Origin: UBA2588 sp964343075
GTDB taxonomy: Bacteria > Chloroflexota > Dehalococcoidia > Lucifugimonadales > UBA3495
Assembly: GCA_964343075.1 (NCBI GenBank)
Contig: CAYFGT010000019.1
Coordinates: forward strand, 1-23,979
DNA: 23,979 nt
Direction of reading: 5' to 3'
Position numbers and translations under genes: made by a program. Shown here piece after piece: positions 14,673-22,265 of this stretch (the first letter of the stretch is position 1; every line of letters begins with the position of its first letter). The notes beneath the pieces are model-generated. The model saw nothing but the letters and a program-made list of their open reading frames with translations, made no database searches and was not told the origin of the DNA.

Positions 14673-15479
14673 TTAATTAGGAAGCTGAGTGAGATGGATT
14701 CCAGTACATAAGCTACTAGGTTTGTCAAAGTACAATAGTTGCTGACCTATACGGTTGACGATAGGTTCATCTGCGACGAATTGGACTCCTGATAACTTAC
14801 AAGCTTCGATTTGGGTTTTTATATCTTCTACAACGAGGCCTATGTGGTCTAGTATAATATCCTCGCCTTTTAATAAGGATTGATCTAGGGGTTCTATCAA
14901 TTCTACTTGTACATTTCCAAAATTGACATAGCCATTTCTAGCTCCTCTAACCGATTTCCCAATTCCTCCTACTGCTGTTGCATCAAACTTGTCTTCGTAC
15001 CACGCAACGATATCATCTACATTTTTGACTAGATAACCTGCGTGTACGATGTCGATCACCGGTAGCCCTTCCCCAAATCCTTCTATATTAGGTGTTGGTG
15101 GAAGTTCAGTCAGATGGATATTGCAATTCAAAGTAGTACTATTTTCAAAATAGAGAACTTTTTGCCCTAATGGGTTCGTATTCGGGGTGTCGGATACAAA
15201 TTTAAACCCTTTTGATTTGAGGGCAATAACTGTATCTGAGATGCTGTCTACTCTATACCCTACATGGTGCATCACCATTTCTCCTTCAGGTATTGAAGAC
15301 ACATCACTTGGTTGAATTAATTCTATTTCAATTTGACCAAAATGTATGAATCCATTTCCGCTTCCATCTGGTGATTGTCTTCCAGGAATGAATTTTCCTC
15401 CAAATATGCTGGAGAACCAGTTTGCGGCTTCATTCAGTTCTCTCACCTGATATCCTAGATGCTGGATTTTTGTAAACAT
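14673..15479 (-). CDS. Tandem two-domain VOC (glyoxalase/methylmalonyl-CoA epimerase-like) protein
   Basis: I start it at ATG 15479, with GAGAGG 5 nt upstream, giving 268 residues. An open frame continues to a TTG at 15608, but that part shows no family similarity and lies in the divergent promoter region. Two VOC modules are visible. Module 1 has probable metal ligands His7, Glu53, His72 and Glu112. Module 2 has His146, Glu193 and His212, with an Asp in LLYFDKP at the last position. The repeated motif HxGYxVxxI...HFGxxxxELIxP resembles methylmalonyl-CoA epimerase and dioxygenases, but epimerases are usually single-module. The reaction is unknown. It is transcribed with aroK-aroB, 14 nt apart, without an obvious functional link. 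Confidence 0.82.
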   Translation of the reverse strand: MFTKIQHLGYQVRELNEAANWFSSIFGGKFIPGRQSPDGSGNGFIHFGQIEIELIQPSDVSSIPEGEMVMHHVGYRVDSISDTVIALKSKGFKFVSDTPNTNPLGQKVLYFENSTTLNCNIHLTELPPTPNIEGFGEGLPVIDIVHAGYLVKNVDDIVAWYEDKFDATAVGGIGKSVRGARNGYVNFGNVQVELIEPLDQSLLKGEDIILDHIGLVVEDIKTQIEACKLSGVQFVADEPIVNRIGQQLLYFDKPSSLCTGIHLTQLPN

Positions 15480-15635
15480 ATCCCCTCTCTTACGTGTTAT
15501 GTTTTTGGGTAGTTCAGATCCCATGATATTCGTTGGTATTATATTTGTCCATGACAGAATTCGTTGTTGTCTTGCTTGTTTATGACCTTCGTTAATTTGG
15601 GTGAACAAGTACTACAAATCCAGTAAATATTTAGG

Positions 15636-15641
15636 TATAAT
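15636..15641 (+). promoter_or_regulatory. Possible -10 box of the tetrapyrrole operon
   Basis: A perfect TATAAT at 15636-15641, but with no convincing -35 at the right distance. A start near 15648 would give a leader of about 87 nt holding the long hairpin at 15667-15718. Confidence 0.35.
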
Positions 15642-15666
15642 TACCCGTATAAAAAAAAGATTGAAT

Positions 15667-15718
15667 GAACCACGGAATTTCAAAGATAAATAGATGCATG
15701 TTTATCGATTCATGGTTC
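15667..15718 (+). promoter_or_regulatory. Long imperfect hairpin or palindrome in the leader of the tetrapyrrole operon
   Basis: Three nested complementary blocks: GAACCA (15667-15672) with TGGTTC (15713-15718), GAAT (15675-15678) with ATTC (15708-15711), and GATAAA (15685-15690) with TTTATC (15701-15706), around a 10-nt loop. This makes 16 pairs with small asymmetric bulges. It ends 6 nt before the AAGGGGGG ribosome-binding site, so it could be an RNA control element or a DNA operator. Confidence 0.5.
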
Positions 15719-15734
15719 CAGAGCAAGGGGGGCA

Positions 15735-16784
15735 ATGGACGCAATCGATAGAAAATTACTGAACATGATTCAGACGGAATTCCCGTTGGTTGACACTCCG
15801 TTTCTTGAGTTGGGCAAAGAACTCGAATTATCTGAAGATGAAATTATATCGAGACTCTCAGAGCTAAAAAGGCAAAATGTTGTACGCCAAATCGGAGCTA
15901 TTTTCGATACTAGAAAATTAGGATATAAGACCACTCTCGTTGCATTTGCATTTCCTAAAGAGTTACTGCATGAAGGAGCCATGTTTATTAACCAGCATCC
16001 AGGTGTCAGTCATAATTATGCCAGGGAAGGGTCCTATTACAATTTGTGGTTTACGATTGCTGTTCCACCCGATCATGATCTTGAAGATACCATTCAGTTC
16101 ATGTATGAAAATACAGGGGCAACCGAATGCAGGATTATGCCAACCATAAAGTTCTTTAAGATTGGGGTCAACTTTGACATGGTCAATCAGAAAGGATTAT
16201 CCCATAATTATAGTCCTGATGGATTTAGTAATACTACAGCGATGCAAACATGGAATAAAGCTCAAGAATTGACTGAAGAAGACAGAGCTGCTATCAAGGT
16301 GTTGCAGGAAGATATTGAATTAAAATCTCGACCTTATGATGGTATGGCTGCCGAGTTAGGCATCACTACAGAAGAACTGTTTAATAAGGCTCAAGAATTT
16401 ATTGATAAGACTTTGATGCGTAGATTTAGCGCGGTGTTACATCATCGAAGATCAGGATTTATGGCGAACGCTATGGTGGTGTGGGAAGTTGACGAATCAA
16501 ATGCAACAGAAGTGGGCATGAAAATGGCTGAGCATCCTGCAGTCACTCATTGTTATCAGCGACCAACATTCCCTGATTGGCCTTATACCCACTTTACGAT
16601 GATTCATGCTACTACAAAGGATGAATGTCAAAATATAGCAGATGAGATTCAAAATCTGGCCGGTATCGAAAACAGATTGATGCTGTATAGCACCAGAGAA
16701 TATAAGAAAACCAGGGTACGATATTTCGTAGATGACTACGATAAATTTATCTCTAATAAAAACAGTATTAAAGGACGAGCATAA
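15735..16784 (+). CDS. ahbAB: Fused AhbA-AhbB-like siroheme decarboxylase (Lrp/AsnC-like fold)
   Basis: Predicted to decarboxylate siroheme at C12 and C18 to didecarboxysiroheme, the step feeding the Ahb heme route or, in NirDLGH form, heme d1. Each half (1-165 and 175-349) has an N-terminal winged-helix-like region followed by a ferredoxin-like domain, the Lrp/AsnC architecture. Half 1 has the family motif VSHNYAREGSYYNLWFT (91-107). Half 2 has RRFSAVLHHRRSGF (229-242) and THCYQRPTFPDWPYTHFTMIH (271-291), both diagnostic of AhbB/NirL-type proteins. AhbA and AhbB are usually separate ~150-180-residue subunits, so this is a single-chain heterodimer, like NirDL fusions. Automatic annotation often calls it an Lrp/AsnC regulator; context with sirC and cobA makes the enzyme more likely. 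First gene of the operon, with AAGGGGGG just before the ATG. Confidence 0.85.
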   Translation: MDAIDRKLLNMIQTEFPLVDTPFLELGKELELSEDEIISRLSELKRQNVVRQIGAIFDTRKLGYKTTLVAFAFPKELLHEGAMFINQHPGVSHNYAREGSYYNLWFTIAVPPDHDLEDTIQFMYENTGATECRIMPTIKFFKIGVNFDMVNQKGLSHNYSPDGFSNTTAMQTWNKAQELTEEDRAAIKVLQEDIELKSRPYDGMAAELGITTEELFNKAQEFIDKTLMRRFSAVLHHRRSGFMANAMVVWEVDESNATEVGMKMAEHPAVTHCYQRPTFPDWPYTHFTMIHATTKDECQNIADEIQNLAGIENRLMLYSTREYKKTRVRYFVDDYDKFISNKNSIKGRA

Positions 16785-16787
16785 GAC

Positions 16788-17492
16788 ATGGACGCATATT
16801 ATCCAGTATATTTAAATCTTACGAATAGAAGAGTTCTGATTGTAGGAGGAGGCGAAATAGCCACAGGCAAGATACCTGCACTTTTAGAGTCAGGTGCCAA
16901 GATCGAAATTATAAGTCCGTTAGTGACCGAAGAGATTAAAGAATACGCAGCTTCCGGGAAAGTGACTTGGACTGAACGAGAATATATCAAGGGTGACCTT
17001 GAGGGTATATTTGTGGCTATTGCTGCTACAAATGTCAGGAAAGTGAACCAGGTTATATATGATGAAGCCGATGAGAAAGGAGTGTTACTGAATGTTGTGG
17101 ATGACACTCCTTTTTGCTCATTTATAGCGCCAGCGATTGTCAAACGAGGCCCTGTGACTCTAGCAATATCCACAGGGGGGGTGAGTCCTGCATTGGCAAG
17201 GAAATTCAGAGAATCGCTGACAGAGGACCCCGTCCTTGAATGGTCGGATCTAGCTCCAGTGTTATCCAAGGCTAGAAACGAAGTGAAACGTGAAGATTTG
17301 TATGTGGAACCTCAAAGATGGCAATGCTGCATCGATGAAAAACTTATGGATACTTACAAAGATCAAGGAGATTCTGCAGCGATGGAATTATTGTTGGGGA
17401 AATTAATCAGATATAGCGATAAGAGAATGTGTCCAGATATGGGTACATGTGTGCCTGGAGGATGCGAGATCAGGAGTAAAAAAACATCTTGA
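16788..17492 (+). CDS. sirC: Precorrin-2 dehydrogenase / sirohydrochlorin ferrochelatase (Met8/CysG-B type) with Cys-rich tail
   Basis: Oxidises precorrin-2 to sirohydrochlorin with NAD+, and may also insert iron to make siroheme, as Met8p does. 234 residues. The NAD site is VLIVGGGEIATGK (16-28). The catalytic Asp lies in NVVDDTPFCSFIAPA (Asp105 or Asp106), and IKRGP-like and STGGVSPALARKFRE segments are typical. The last 30 residues are unusual: Cys180, Cys181, Cys215, Cys221 and Cys226, in RWQCCIDE and MCPDMGTCVPGGCE, suggest a metal- or Fe-S-binding tail that E. coli CysG-B and yeast Met8p do not have. It starts 3 nt after the decarboxylase stop and overlaps hemA by 4 nt (TTGA). No separate SirB chelatase is present in the window. 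Confidence 0.93.
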   Translation: MDAYYPVYLNLTNRRVLIVGGGEIATGKIPALLESGAKIEIISPLVTEEIKEYAASGKVTWTEREYIKGDLEGIFVAIAATNVRKVNQVIYDEADEKGVLLNVVDDTPFCSFIAPAIVKRGPVTLAISTGGVSPALARKFRESLTEDPVLEWSDLAPVLSKARNEVKREDLYVEPQRWQCCIDEKLMDTYKDQGDSAAMELLLGKLIRYSDKRMCPDMGTCVPGGCEIRSKKTS

Positions 17493-18766
17493 TAGATTTT
17501 GTAACAGTAGGATTGAGCCATAAAACTGCAGATTTAGATTTGCGTGAAAAAATCACTGTAGAAAAAGAGAATTTAGATGCTGCATTGAATTCAATGGAGG
17601 ATTATTTAGATCAGTCAGTTTTAATTTCTACTTGTAATCGACTAGAAGTATATTCGTATTCAAATGATGAAGTGGCTGCGTCGCAAGTATTGAACTTTTT
17701 GTCTGATTATTTCGAGATTGATAAGGATATTTTAGGAGAACACCTATACACTATGACGGGACGAGGTTCGGTGAATCATCTGTTTAATGTGGTTAGTGGA
17801 TTAGATTCTATGATAGTAGGTGAACACCAAATCTTGGGACAGGTTCGAGATTATTATGGTCTCGCTAGTGGTAGAGGAAATGTATCAGGGCCCTTGATGA
17901 GATTATTCCATAGAGCGTTTAGAACCGGTAGGAAAATACGGAGAGAAACTAATATATCTAAATATGGTCGTTCTGTAAGTAAAACTGCATCAGCTATAGC
18001 CACAGATAAACTAGAGAGTTTACAAGATTCCTCCATAATGGTGATTGGGGCTGGTGACGCGGGACGATTGGTAGTTAGAGCGCTATCGTATGCTGGAGCT
18101 GATAATATAATTGTGGCGAATAGAACTAGAGAACGAGCGGATGAATTAGCAGATTCTTTAGGAGGCACATCGATACCGTATGACAAGGTTCATGAATCCC
18201 TTAGCCTAGTAGATGTTGTAATTAGTTCCACCGGTTCGCCTGGTTATGTGTTAACAGAGTCTGAATCACAAGAATCGATTATGAAACGAAATGGAAAACC
18301 TATTGTAATGATAGATATTGCTGTCCCTAGAGATATAGAACCCAATCTGTCAGAATTGGAAGGGGTTCATTTGTATTCAATGGATGACTTAGCTGAGCAT
18401 GCTGGTCTAAATGACCCTTTGTTCGAATCAGAAATTCTTAGAAGCCAATTGATGGTTGATAATGAAACAGATTTGTTTATGTCTTGGTGGGATTCTTTGG
18501 ATACGGCTGACTTAGTTGCAGACTTGTACCAAAAAGCAGATAAGATCCGAATTGAAGAGCTGAGTAAGACTTTGAAATATTTGGTAAACAGTGACTCGTT
18601 TGATATTAATGAGCGAAACATTGATGAAATGTTTGATAGATTAGATTCTCTGAGTCAAGCCATAGTAAATAAGTTATTGCACTCCCCAACTACTTATATC
18701 AAGTCTGAACATGATCCTCTTAGGCAAGATATGGTTAGGAAATGGCTTGATCTTCAAAAAGATTAA
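17489..18766 (+). CDS. hemA: Glutamyl-tRNA reductase
   Basis: NADPH-dependent reduction of glutamyl-tRNA(Glu) to glutamate-1-semialdehyde, the committed step of the C5 pathway. 425 residues from a TTG start overlapping the sirC stop; AGGAG is 12 nt upstream. Family motifs are VGLSHKTADLDLREK (7-21), the catalytic Cys49 in STCNRLEVYS, GLDSMIVGEHQILGQV near residue 104, the NADPH site GAGDAGRLVVRAL, and the C-terminal dimerisation helices with LLHSPTTYIK. It acts with hemL at the end of the same operon. The TTG start and translational coupling suggest low, stoichiometric expression. Confidence 0.97.
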   Translation: MIDFVTVGLSHKTADLDLREKITVEKENLDAALNSMEDYLDQSVLISTCNRLEVYSYSNDEVAASQVLNFLSDYFEIDKDILGEHLYTMTGRGSVNHLFNVVSGLDSMIVGEHQILGQVRDYYGLASGRGNVSGPLMRLFHRAFRTGRKIRRETNISKYGRSVSKTASAIATDKLESLQDSSIMVIGAGDAGRLVVRALSYAGADNIIVANRTRERADELADSLGGTSIPYDKVHESLSLVDVVISSTGSPGYVLTESESQESIMKRNGKPIVMIDIAVPRDIEPNLSELEGVHLYSMDDLAEHAGLNDPLFESEILRSQLMVDNETDLFMSWWDSLDTADLVADLYQKADKIRIEELSKTLKYLVNSDSFDINERNIDEMFDRLDSLSQAIVNKLLHSPTTYIKSEHDPLRQDMVRKWLDLQKD

Positions 18767-18772
18767 TTAGTT

Positions 18773-19705
18773 GTGAATGATCATTCTGAACGGATAATTC
18801 GAATTGCTACTAGGAATAGTAGACTTGCAACGTTTCAGGCAATGTTAGTTAAGAACCAGCTTGAATACAAATTTCCCCATTATAATTTCGTTTTGAATTA
18901 TGTTACGTCTGAAGTTGGTGATATTAATAAAGATAAGCCATTAGCTAGCTTAGGCCTGGGGGTTTTCGTGCGGAGTATTGAGCAGTCTTTATTGGATTAT
19001 GAATCAGATATAGCTGTTCATAGCTTAAAAGATGTACCAACTATTTTGACGGATGATTTAGAAATGGTTGCATTTTTAGATAGAGAAGACGCTAGAGACG
19101 TGATCGTTTCTCGACAAGGTACTGGTTTAAAAAATCTTCCTTCGGGGGCCAAAATAGGAACTAGTAGCCCTAGGAGAATGGTTCAAGTTTTGAATACAAG
19201 ACCAGATCTAAAAATTGTTCCGATAAGAGGTAACGTTCCGACACGGGTATCTAAAATCAATACATCGGAATGCGATGCGGTAGTATTGGCAGCAGCCGGC
19301 ATGACTAGACTAAAAATGGAGAGCCATATATCGGAATATTTAAACATTGACGATTTTGTTCCTGCTCCAGGACAGGGGATTATTGGAGTACAGATCAGAT
19401 CAAATGATTTAGAATTGTTACCACTTGTTAAACAATTGAATAATTTTGAGTCTGAAGTTTGCTCTATTGCAGAACGTGCATTCTTGGAATTGCTTGGTAG
19501 TGGATGTCAAATGCCTGTAGGAGCGCATGCACGAGTCATTGAAGATAGGATTCACCTGACCAGCAGTATTGGTGACTTGGATACTGGTCAATCCTATATC
19601 ACGAAAATAATTGGCGACTTGGATCAACCAAAACATATGGCGGATCAAGTAAAACAAATTTTTGAATCCGGAGAAGCTAAATATCTTATACAAAGATATA
19701 CTTAA
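18773..19705 (+). CDS. hemC: Porphobilinogen deaminase (hydroxymethylbilane synthase)
   Basis: Polymerises four porphobilinogens to hydroxymethylbilane. 310 residues. RIATRNSRLATFQA (10-23), the catalytic Asp87 in AVHSLKDVPT, GTSSPRR (129-135), IRGNVPTR (151-158) and the dipyrromethane-cofactor Cys245 in LGSGCQMPVGA are all present. It uses a GTG start 6 nt after the hemA stop without a clear ribosome-binding site, so it is probably translated by coupling to hemA. hemD follows as a fusion with cobA. Confidence 0.97.
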   Translation: MNDHSERIIRIATRNSRLATFQAMLVKNQLEYKFPHYNFVLNYVTSEVGDINKDKPLASLGLGVFVRSIEQSLLDYESDIAVHSLKDVPTILTDDLEMVAFLDREDARDVIVSRQGTGLKNLPSGAKIGTSSPRRMVQVLNTRPDLKIVPIRGNVPTRVSKINTSECDAVVLAAAGMTRLKMESHISEYLNIDDFVPAPGQGIIGVQIRSNDLELLPLVKQLNNFESEVCSIAERAFLELLGSGCQMPVGAHARVIEDRIHLTSSIGDLDTGQSYITKIIGDLDQPKHMADQVKQIFESGEAKYLIQRYT

Positions 19706-19736
19706 GGTGTACGCAATATGTTTAGGCTGAGTAATA

Positions 19737-21245
19737 ATGGATAGTACCGTATTTTTAATTGGAGCCGGTCCTGGTGATCCGGGCCTCCTTACTGTCAAAG
19801 GAAAAGAATGCTTGAAGAATGCAAATGTAGTTGTATATGATCGTTTGATGGACGATTCTTTATTGAACTTAGTTCCTGCTAATTGTGAAAAAATATTTGT
19901 TGGTAAATCTCGAGGCCGGCAGGCTTATACTCAAGATGAAATTAATCAAATATTGGTTGATCGTGGCTCTAAGGACAGGATTGTTGTCAGATTGAAAGGC
20001 GGTGATCCTTTTGTTTTTGGGAGAGGTGGTGAAGAAGCAATTTCATTACGTGAGGCAGGGATAAATTTTGAGATTGTGCCAGGTATCACATCTTCGATTG
20101 CAGCAGCAGCATATGCTGGTATCCCTGTAACTCATCGAGGAATAGCAACGAATTTCACGGTTATCAGCGGAAGTGAGGATCCAACAAAACCCAATAGTAT
20201 GGTTCCGTGGGATGTGCTCGCTAAAACACAAGGAACTTTAGTAGTATTAATGGGTTGGGCTTCTCTTCCTAAAATCATAGAAGTATTAACAGAGAACGGT
20301 AGGAGTCCTGAAACCCCGGTAGCTTTAATTCAATGGGGAACTTGGACTAAGCAAAAAACGGTTTTCGGGAAGCTATACGAAATTTGTGATTTGGCTAAAC
20401 AAAATAAATTGGGATCTCCTGTAGTAGCTGTGATAGGAGATGTGGTGAATCTAAGAGAACATATAAAATGGTTCGATTCAAAACCCCTATTCGGAAAGCG
20501 TATTTTAGTCACACGGTCTAGAACTCAATCCTCACAATTAAAGTCACGGTTATGTGAACTAGGCGCTGAAGTTATTGAGTTACCGTTGATTGAAATCACA
20601 GAGTTACCGGATTATTCAGAATTAGATACTAAATTAGAGTCCATCACTAAATATGATTGGATATTTTTTACAAGCAAAAACTCCGTTGAAAGTGTATTTT
20701 CTAGGATCAACGCATATGATCGAGATTGTAGATATCTGGCCCCTACCCAAATAATGGCTATAGGAGATGCTACCAAAGATAGATTGGCGGACTTTGGTAT
20801 AAAAGCTGATTTTGTGCCTGAAAAATCAGCATCAGAGGAAGTAGTTAAGGAATTAAAATCATTTGAATGGAAAGATAAATCTATCCTAATACCCGCTTCA
20901 AATATCGCTAGAACGGTAATCCAAGAAGGACTTATCTCTTTAGGGGCAACGGTTACACAAGTTACAGCATATAACAATAAAATGCCCGATAATATTTCAA
21001 AGGAAGCGATCAGGATTTTGAATCACGGTGTAGACGTTATAACGTTTGCTAGTTCGTCTACCGTTGATAACTTGGTTGACATATTAGGAGATGACAAAAA
21101 GTTAATTGATTTTTCTTTTAATCTCAGTATAGGACCAACTACTTCCAAAACAGCAGAAGCCCGTGGAATTAAGATTTCGTTACAGGCTGAACAACCTAGT
21201 ATTGATGGTATGGTCGATAGTTTGCTTAAGCATTACAATAGATAA
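19737..21245 (+). CDS. cobA-hemD: Uroporphyrinogen-III C-methyltransferase / uroporphyrinogen-III synthase fusion
   Basis: 502 residues in two enzymes. Residues 1-245 are the SAM-dependent methyltransferase that makes precorrin-2: GAGPGDPGLLTVKG (8-21), VRLKGGDPFVFGRGGEE (near 83-99), GITSSIAAAAYAGIPVTHRG and a VVLMGW-type segment. Residues about 253-502 are uroporphyrinogen-III synthase: GKRILVTRSRTQSSQL, WIFFTSKNSVESVF, then ITFASSSTVDNL near the C-terminus, the usual HemD landmarks. The order CobA-HemD is a known fusion that channels uroporphyrinogen III towards siroheme or cobamides. It lies 31 nt after hemC and 26 nt before hemB. With sirC and the decarboxylase it marks the siroheme branch as the main product of this operon. 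Confidence 0.95.
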   Translation: MDSTVFLIGAGPGDPGLLTVKGKECLKNANVVVYDRLMDDSLLNLVPANCEKIFVGKSRGRQAYTQDEINQILVDRGSKDRIVVRLKGGDPFVFGRGGEEAISLREAGINFEIVPGITSSIAAAAYAGIPVTHRGIATNFTVISGSEDPTKPNSMVPWDVLAKTQGTLVVLMGWASLPKIIEVLTENGRSPETPVALIQWGTWTKQKTVFGKLYEICDLAKQNKLGSPVVAVIGDVVNLREHIKWFDSKPLFGKRILVTRSRTQSSQLKSRLCELGAEVIELPLIEITELPDYSELDTKLESITKYDWIFFTSKNSVESVFSRINAYDRDCRYLAPTQIMAIGDATKDRLADFGIKADFVPEKSASEEVVKELKSFEWKDKSILIPASNIARTVIQEGLISLGATVTQVTAYNNKMPDNISKEAIRILNHGVDVITFASSSTVDNLVDILGDDKKLIDFSFNLSIGPTTSKTAEARGIKISLQAEQPSIDGMVDSLLKHYNR

Positions 21246-21271
21246 CATCACATTTAGAGGTTTACGATACG

Positions 21272-22240
21272 ATGCATCAATTTTCTCGTTTGCGCAGGCT
21301 CCGTAACAATAGTGTCATAAGAAAATATGTGAGTGAAAACTCGTTAGACCTAAAGAAATTTGTATATCCTCTGTTTATAAGATTTGGAAGTGACCTTAAG
21401 GAACCTATAAGTTCAATGCCCGGTTGCTTTAATATATCCCTTGATAATTTGTCTAGAGAAATTGAAGATATAGTTTCTCTGGGTATTCCTGGGGTACTGT
21501 TATTTGGAATTCCTGAAAGAAAGGATCCTGTTGGCTCCGATTGTTATTCTAACGATGGCATAATTCAGAACGCGATAAAAGTCATCAAAGATGTTGCTCC
21601 CGAATTGTATGTGATCACAGACATTTGTTTGTGTGAATATACCGATCATGGCCATTGTGGGATTGTCGAAGATGGGATTATAAAGAATGATGACACTATT
21701 GAACTCTTGGCACGTAGTGCCTTAACGCATGCTGCAGCCGGTGCAGATATGGTGGCCCCGTCAGCAATGATGGACGGTCAAGTAACAGCAATAAGAAAAG
21801 CATTTGATGCGAACTCGTTTAGTGATATTCCAATAATGGGATACTCAGCAAAGTATTCTTCCGCATTTTACGGACCTTTTAGGGAAGCAGCCGATTCTAT
21901 GCCATCATTTGGTGACCGAAGAGCGTATCAAATGGATCCCAGTAACCGACGAATGGCTTTGCTAGAAGTAGAGAATGATATTAAAGAAGGCGCCGATATA
22001 ATTATGGTGAAACCTGCGTTATCGTACTTGGATGTCATACATCAAGTTAGAGAACAGTGTAATAAACCACTGGCTGCTTATAATGTGAGCGGAGAATATT
22101 CATTGATCAAAGCTGCCGCAGAGAAAGGCTGGATCGATGAAAAATCAGCAACCTTGGAAGTTTTAAACTCGATTAATAGAGCTGGTGCAGATATGATAAT
22201 CAGTTACCATGCAAAAGACTTAGCGCAATGGATTTCATAA
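21272..22240 (+). CDS. hemB: Porphobilinogen synthase (delta-aminolevulinate dehydratase), zinc type
   Basis: Condenses two 5-aminolevulinates to porphobilinogen. 322 residues. Active-site lysines are Lys194 (GYSAKYSSAFYGPFR) and Lys247 (MVKPALSY). The metal site has three cysteines (Cys119, Cys121, Cys129 in DICLCEYTDHGHCG), marking the zinc-dependent class rather than the Asp-rich Mg/K class. YNVSGEYSLIKAA is also diagnostic. It lies between cobA-hemD and hemL in the operon. Confidence 0.97.
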   Translation: MHQFSRLRRLRNNSVIRKYVSENSLDLKKFVYPLFIRFGSDLKEPISSMPGCFNISLDNLSREIEDIVSLGIPGVLLFGIPERKDPVGSDCYSNDGIIQNAIKVIKDVAPELYVITDICLCEYTDHGHCGIVEDGIIKNDDTIELLARSALTHAAAGADMVAPSAMMDGQVTAIRKAFDANSFSDIPIMGYSAKYSSAFYGPFREAADSMPSFGDRRAYQMDPSNRRMALLEVENDIKEGADIIMVKPALSYLDVIHQVREQCNKPLAAYNVSGEYSLIKAAAEKGWIDEKSATLEVLNSINRAGADMIISYHAKDLAQWIS

Positions 22241-22265
22241 TCCAATAAATTAAATGGTGGTACCC

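Noticed and set aside
15480..15608. 43-residue N-terminal extension of the VOC protein from TTG 15608
   Set aside because: It has no family similarity and no ribosome-binding site, and it occupies the divergent promoter region. ATG 15479 has GAGAGG at the right distance.
15735..16784. Lrp/AsnC-family transcriptional regulator as the identity of the first operon gene
   Set aside because: The fold is shared, but the tandem architecture, the HNYAREGxYYNLWFT and HCYQRPxxPDWPY motifs and the siroheme-gene context fit AhbA/AhbB better.
16799..17269. 156-codon minus-strand open frame opposite sirC
   Set aside because: No domain, composition like an antisense shadow, and it lies inside a clear plus-strand operon.
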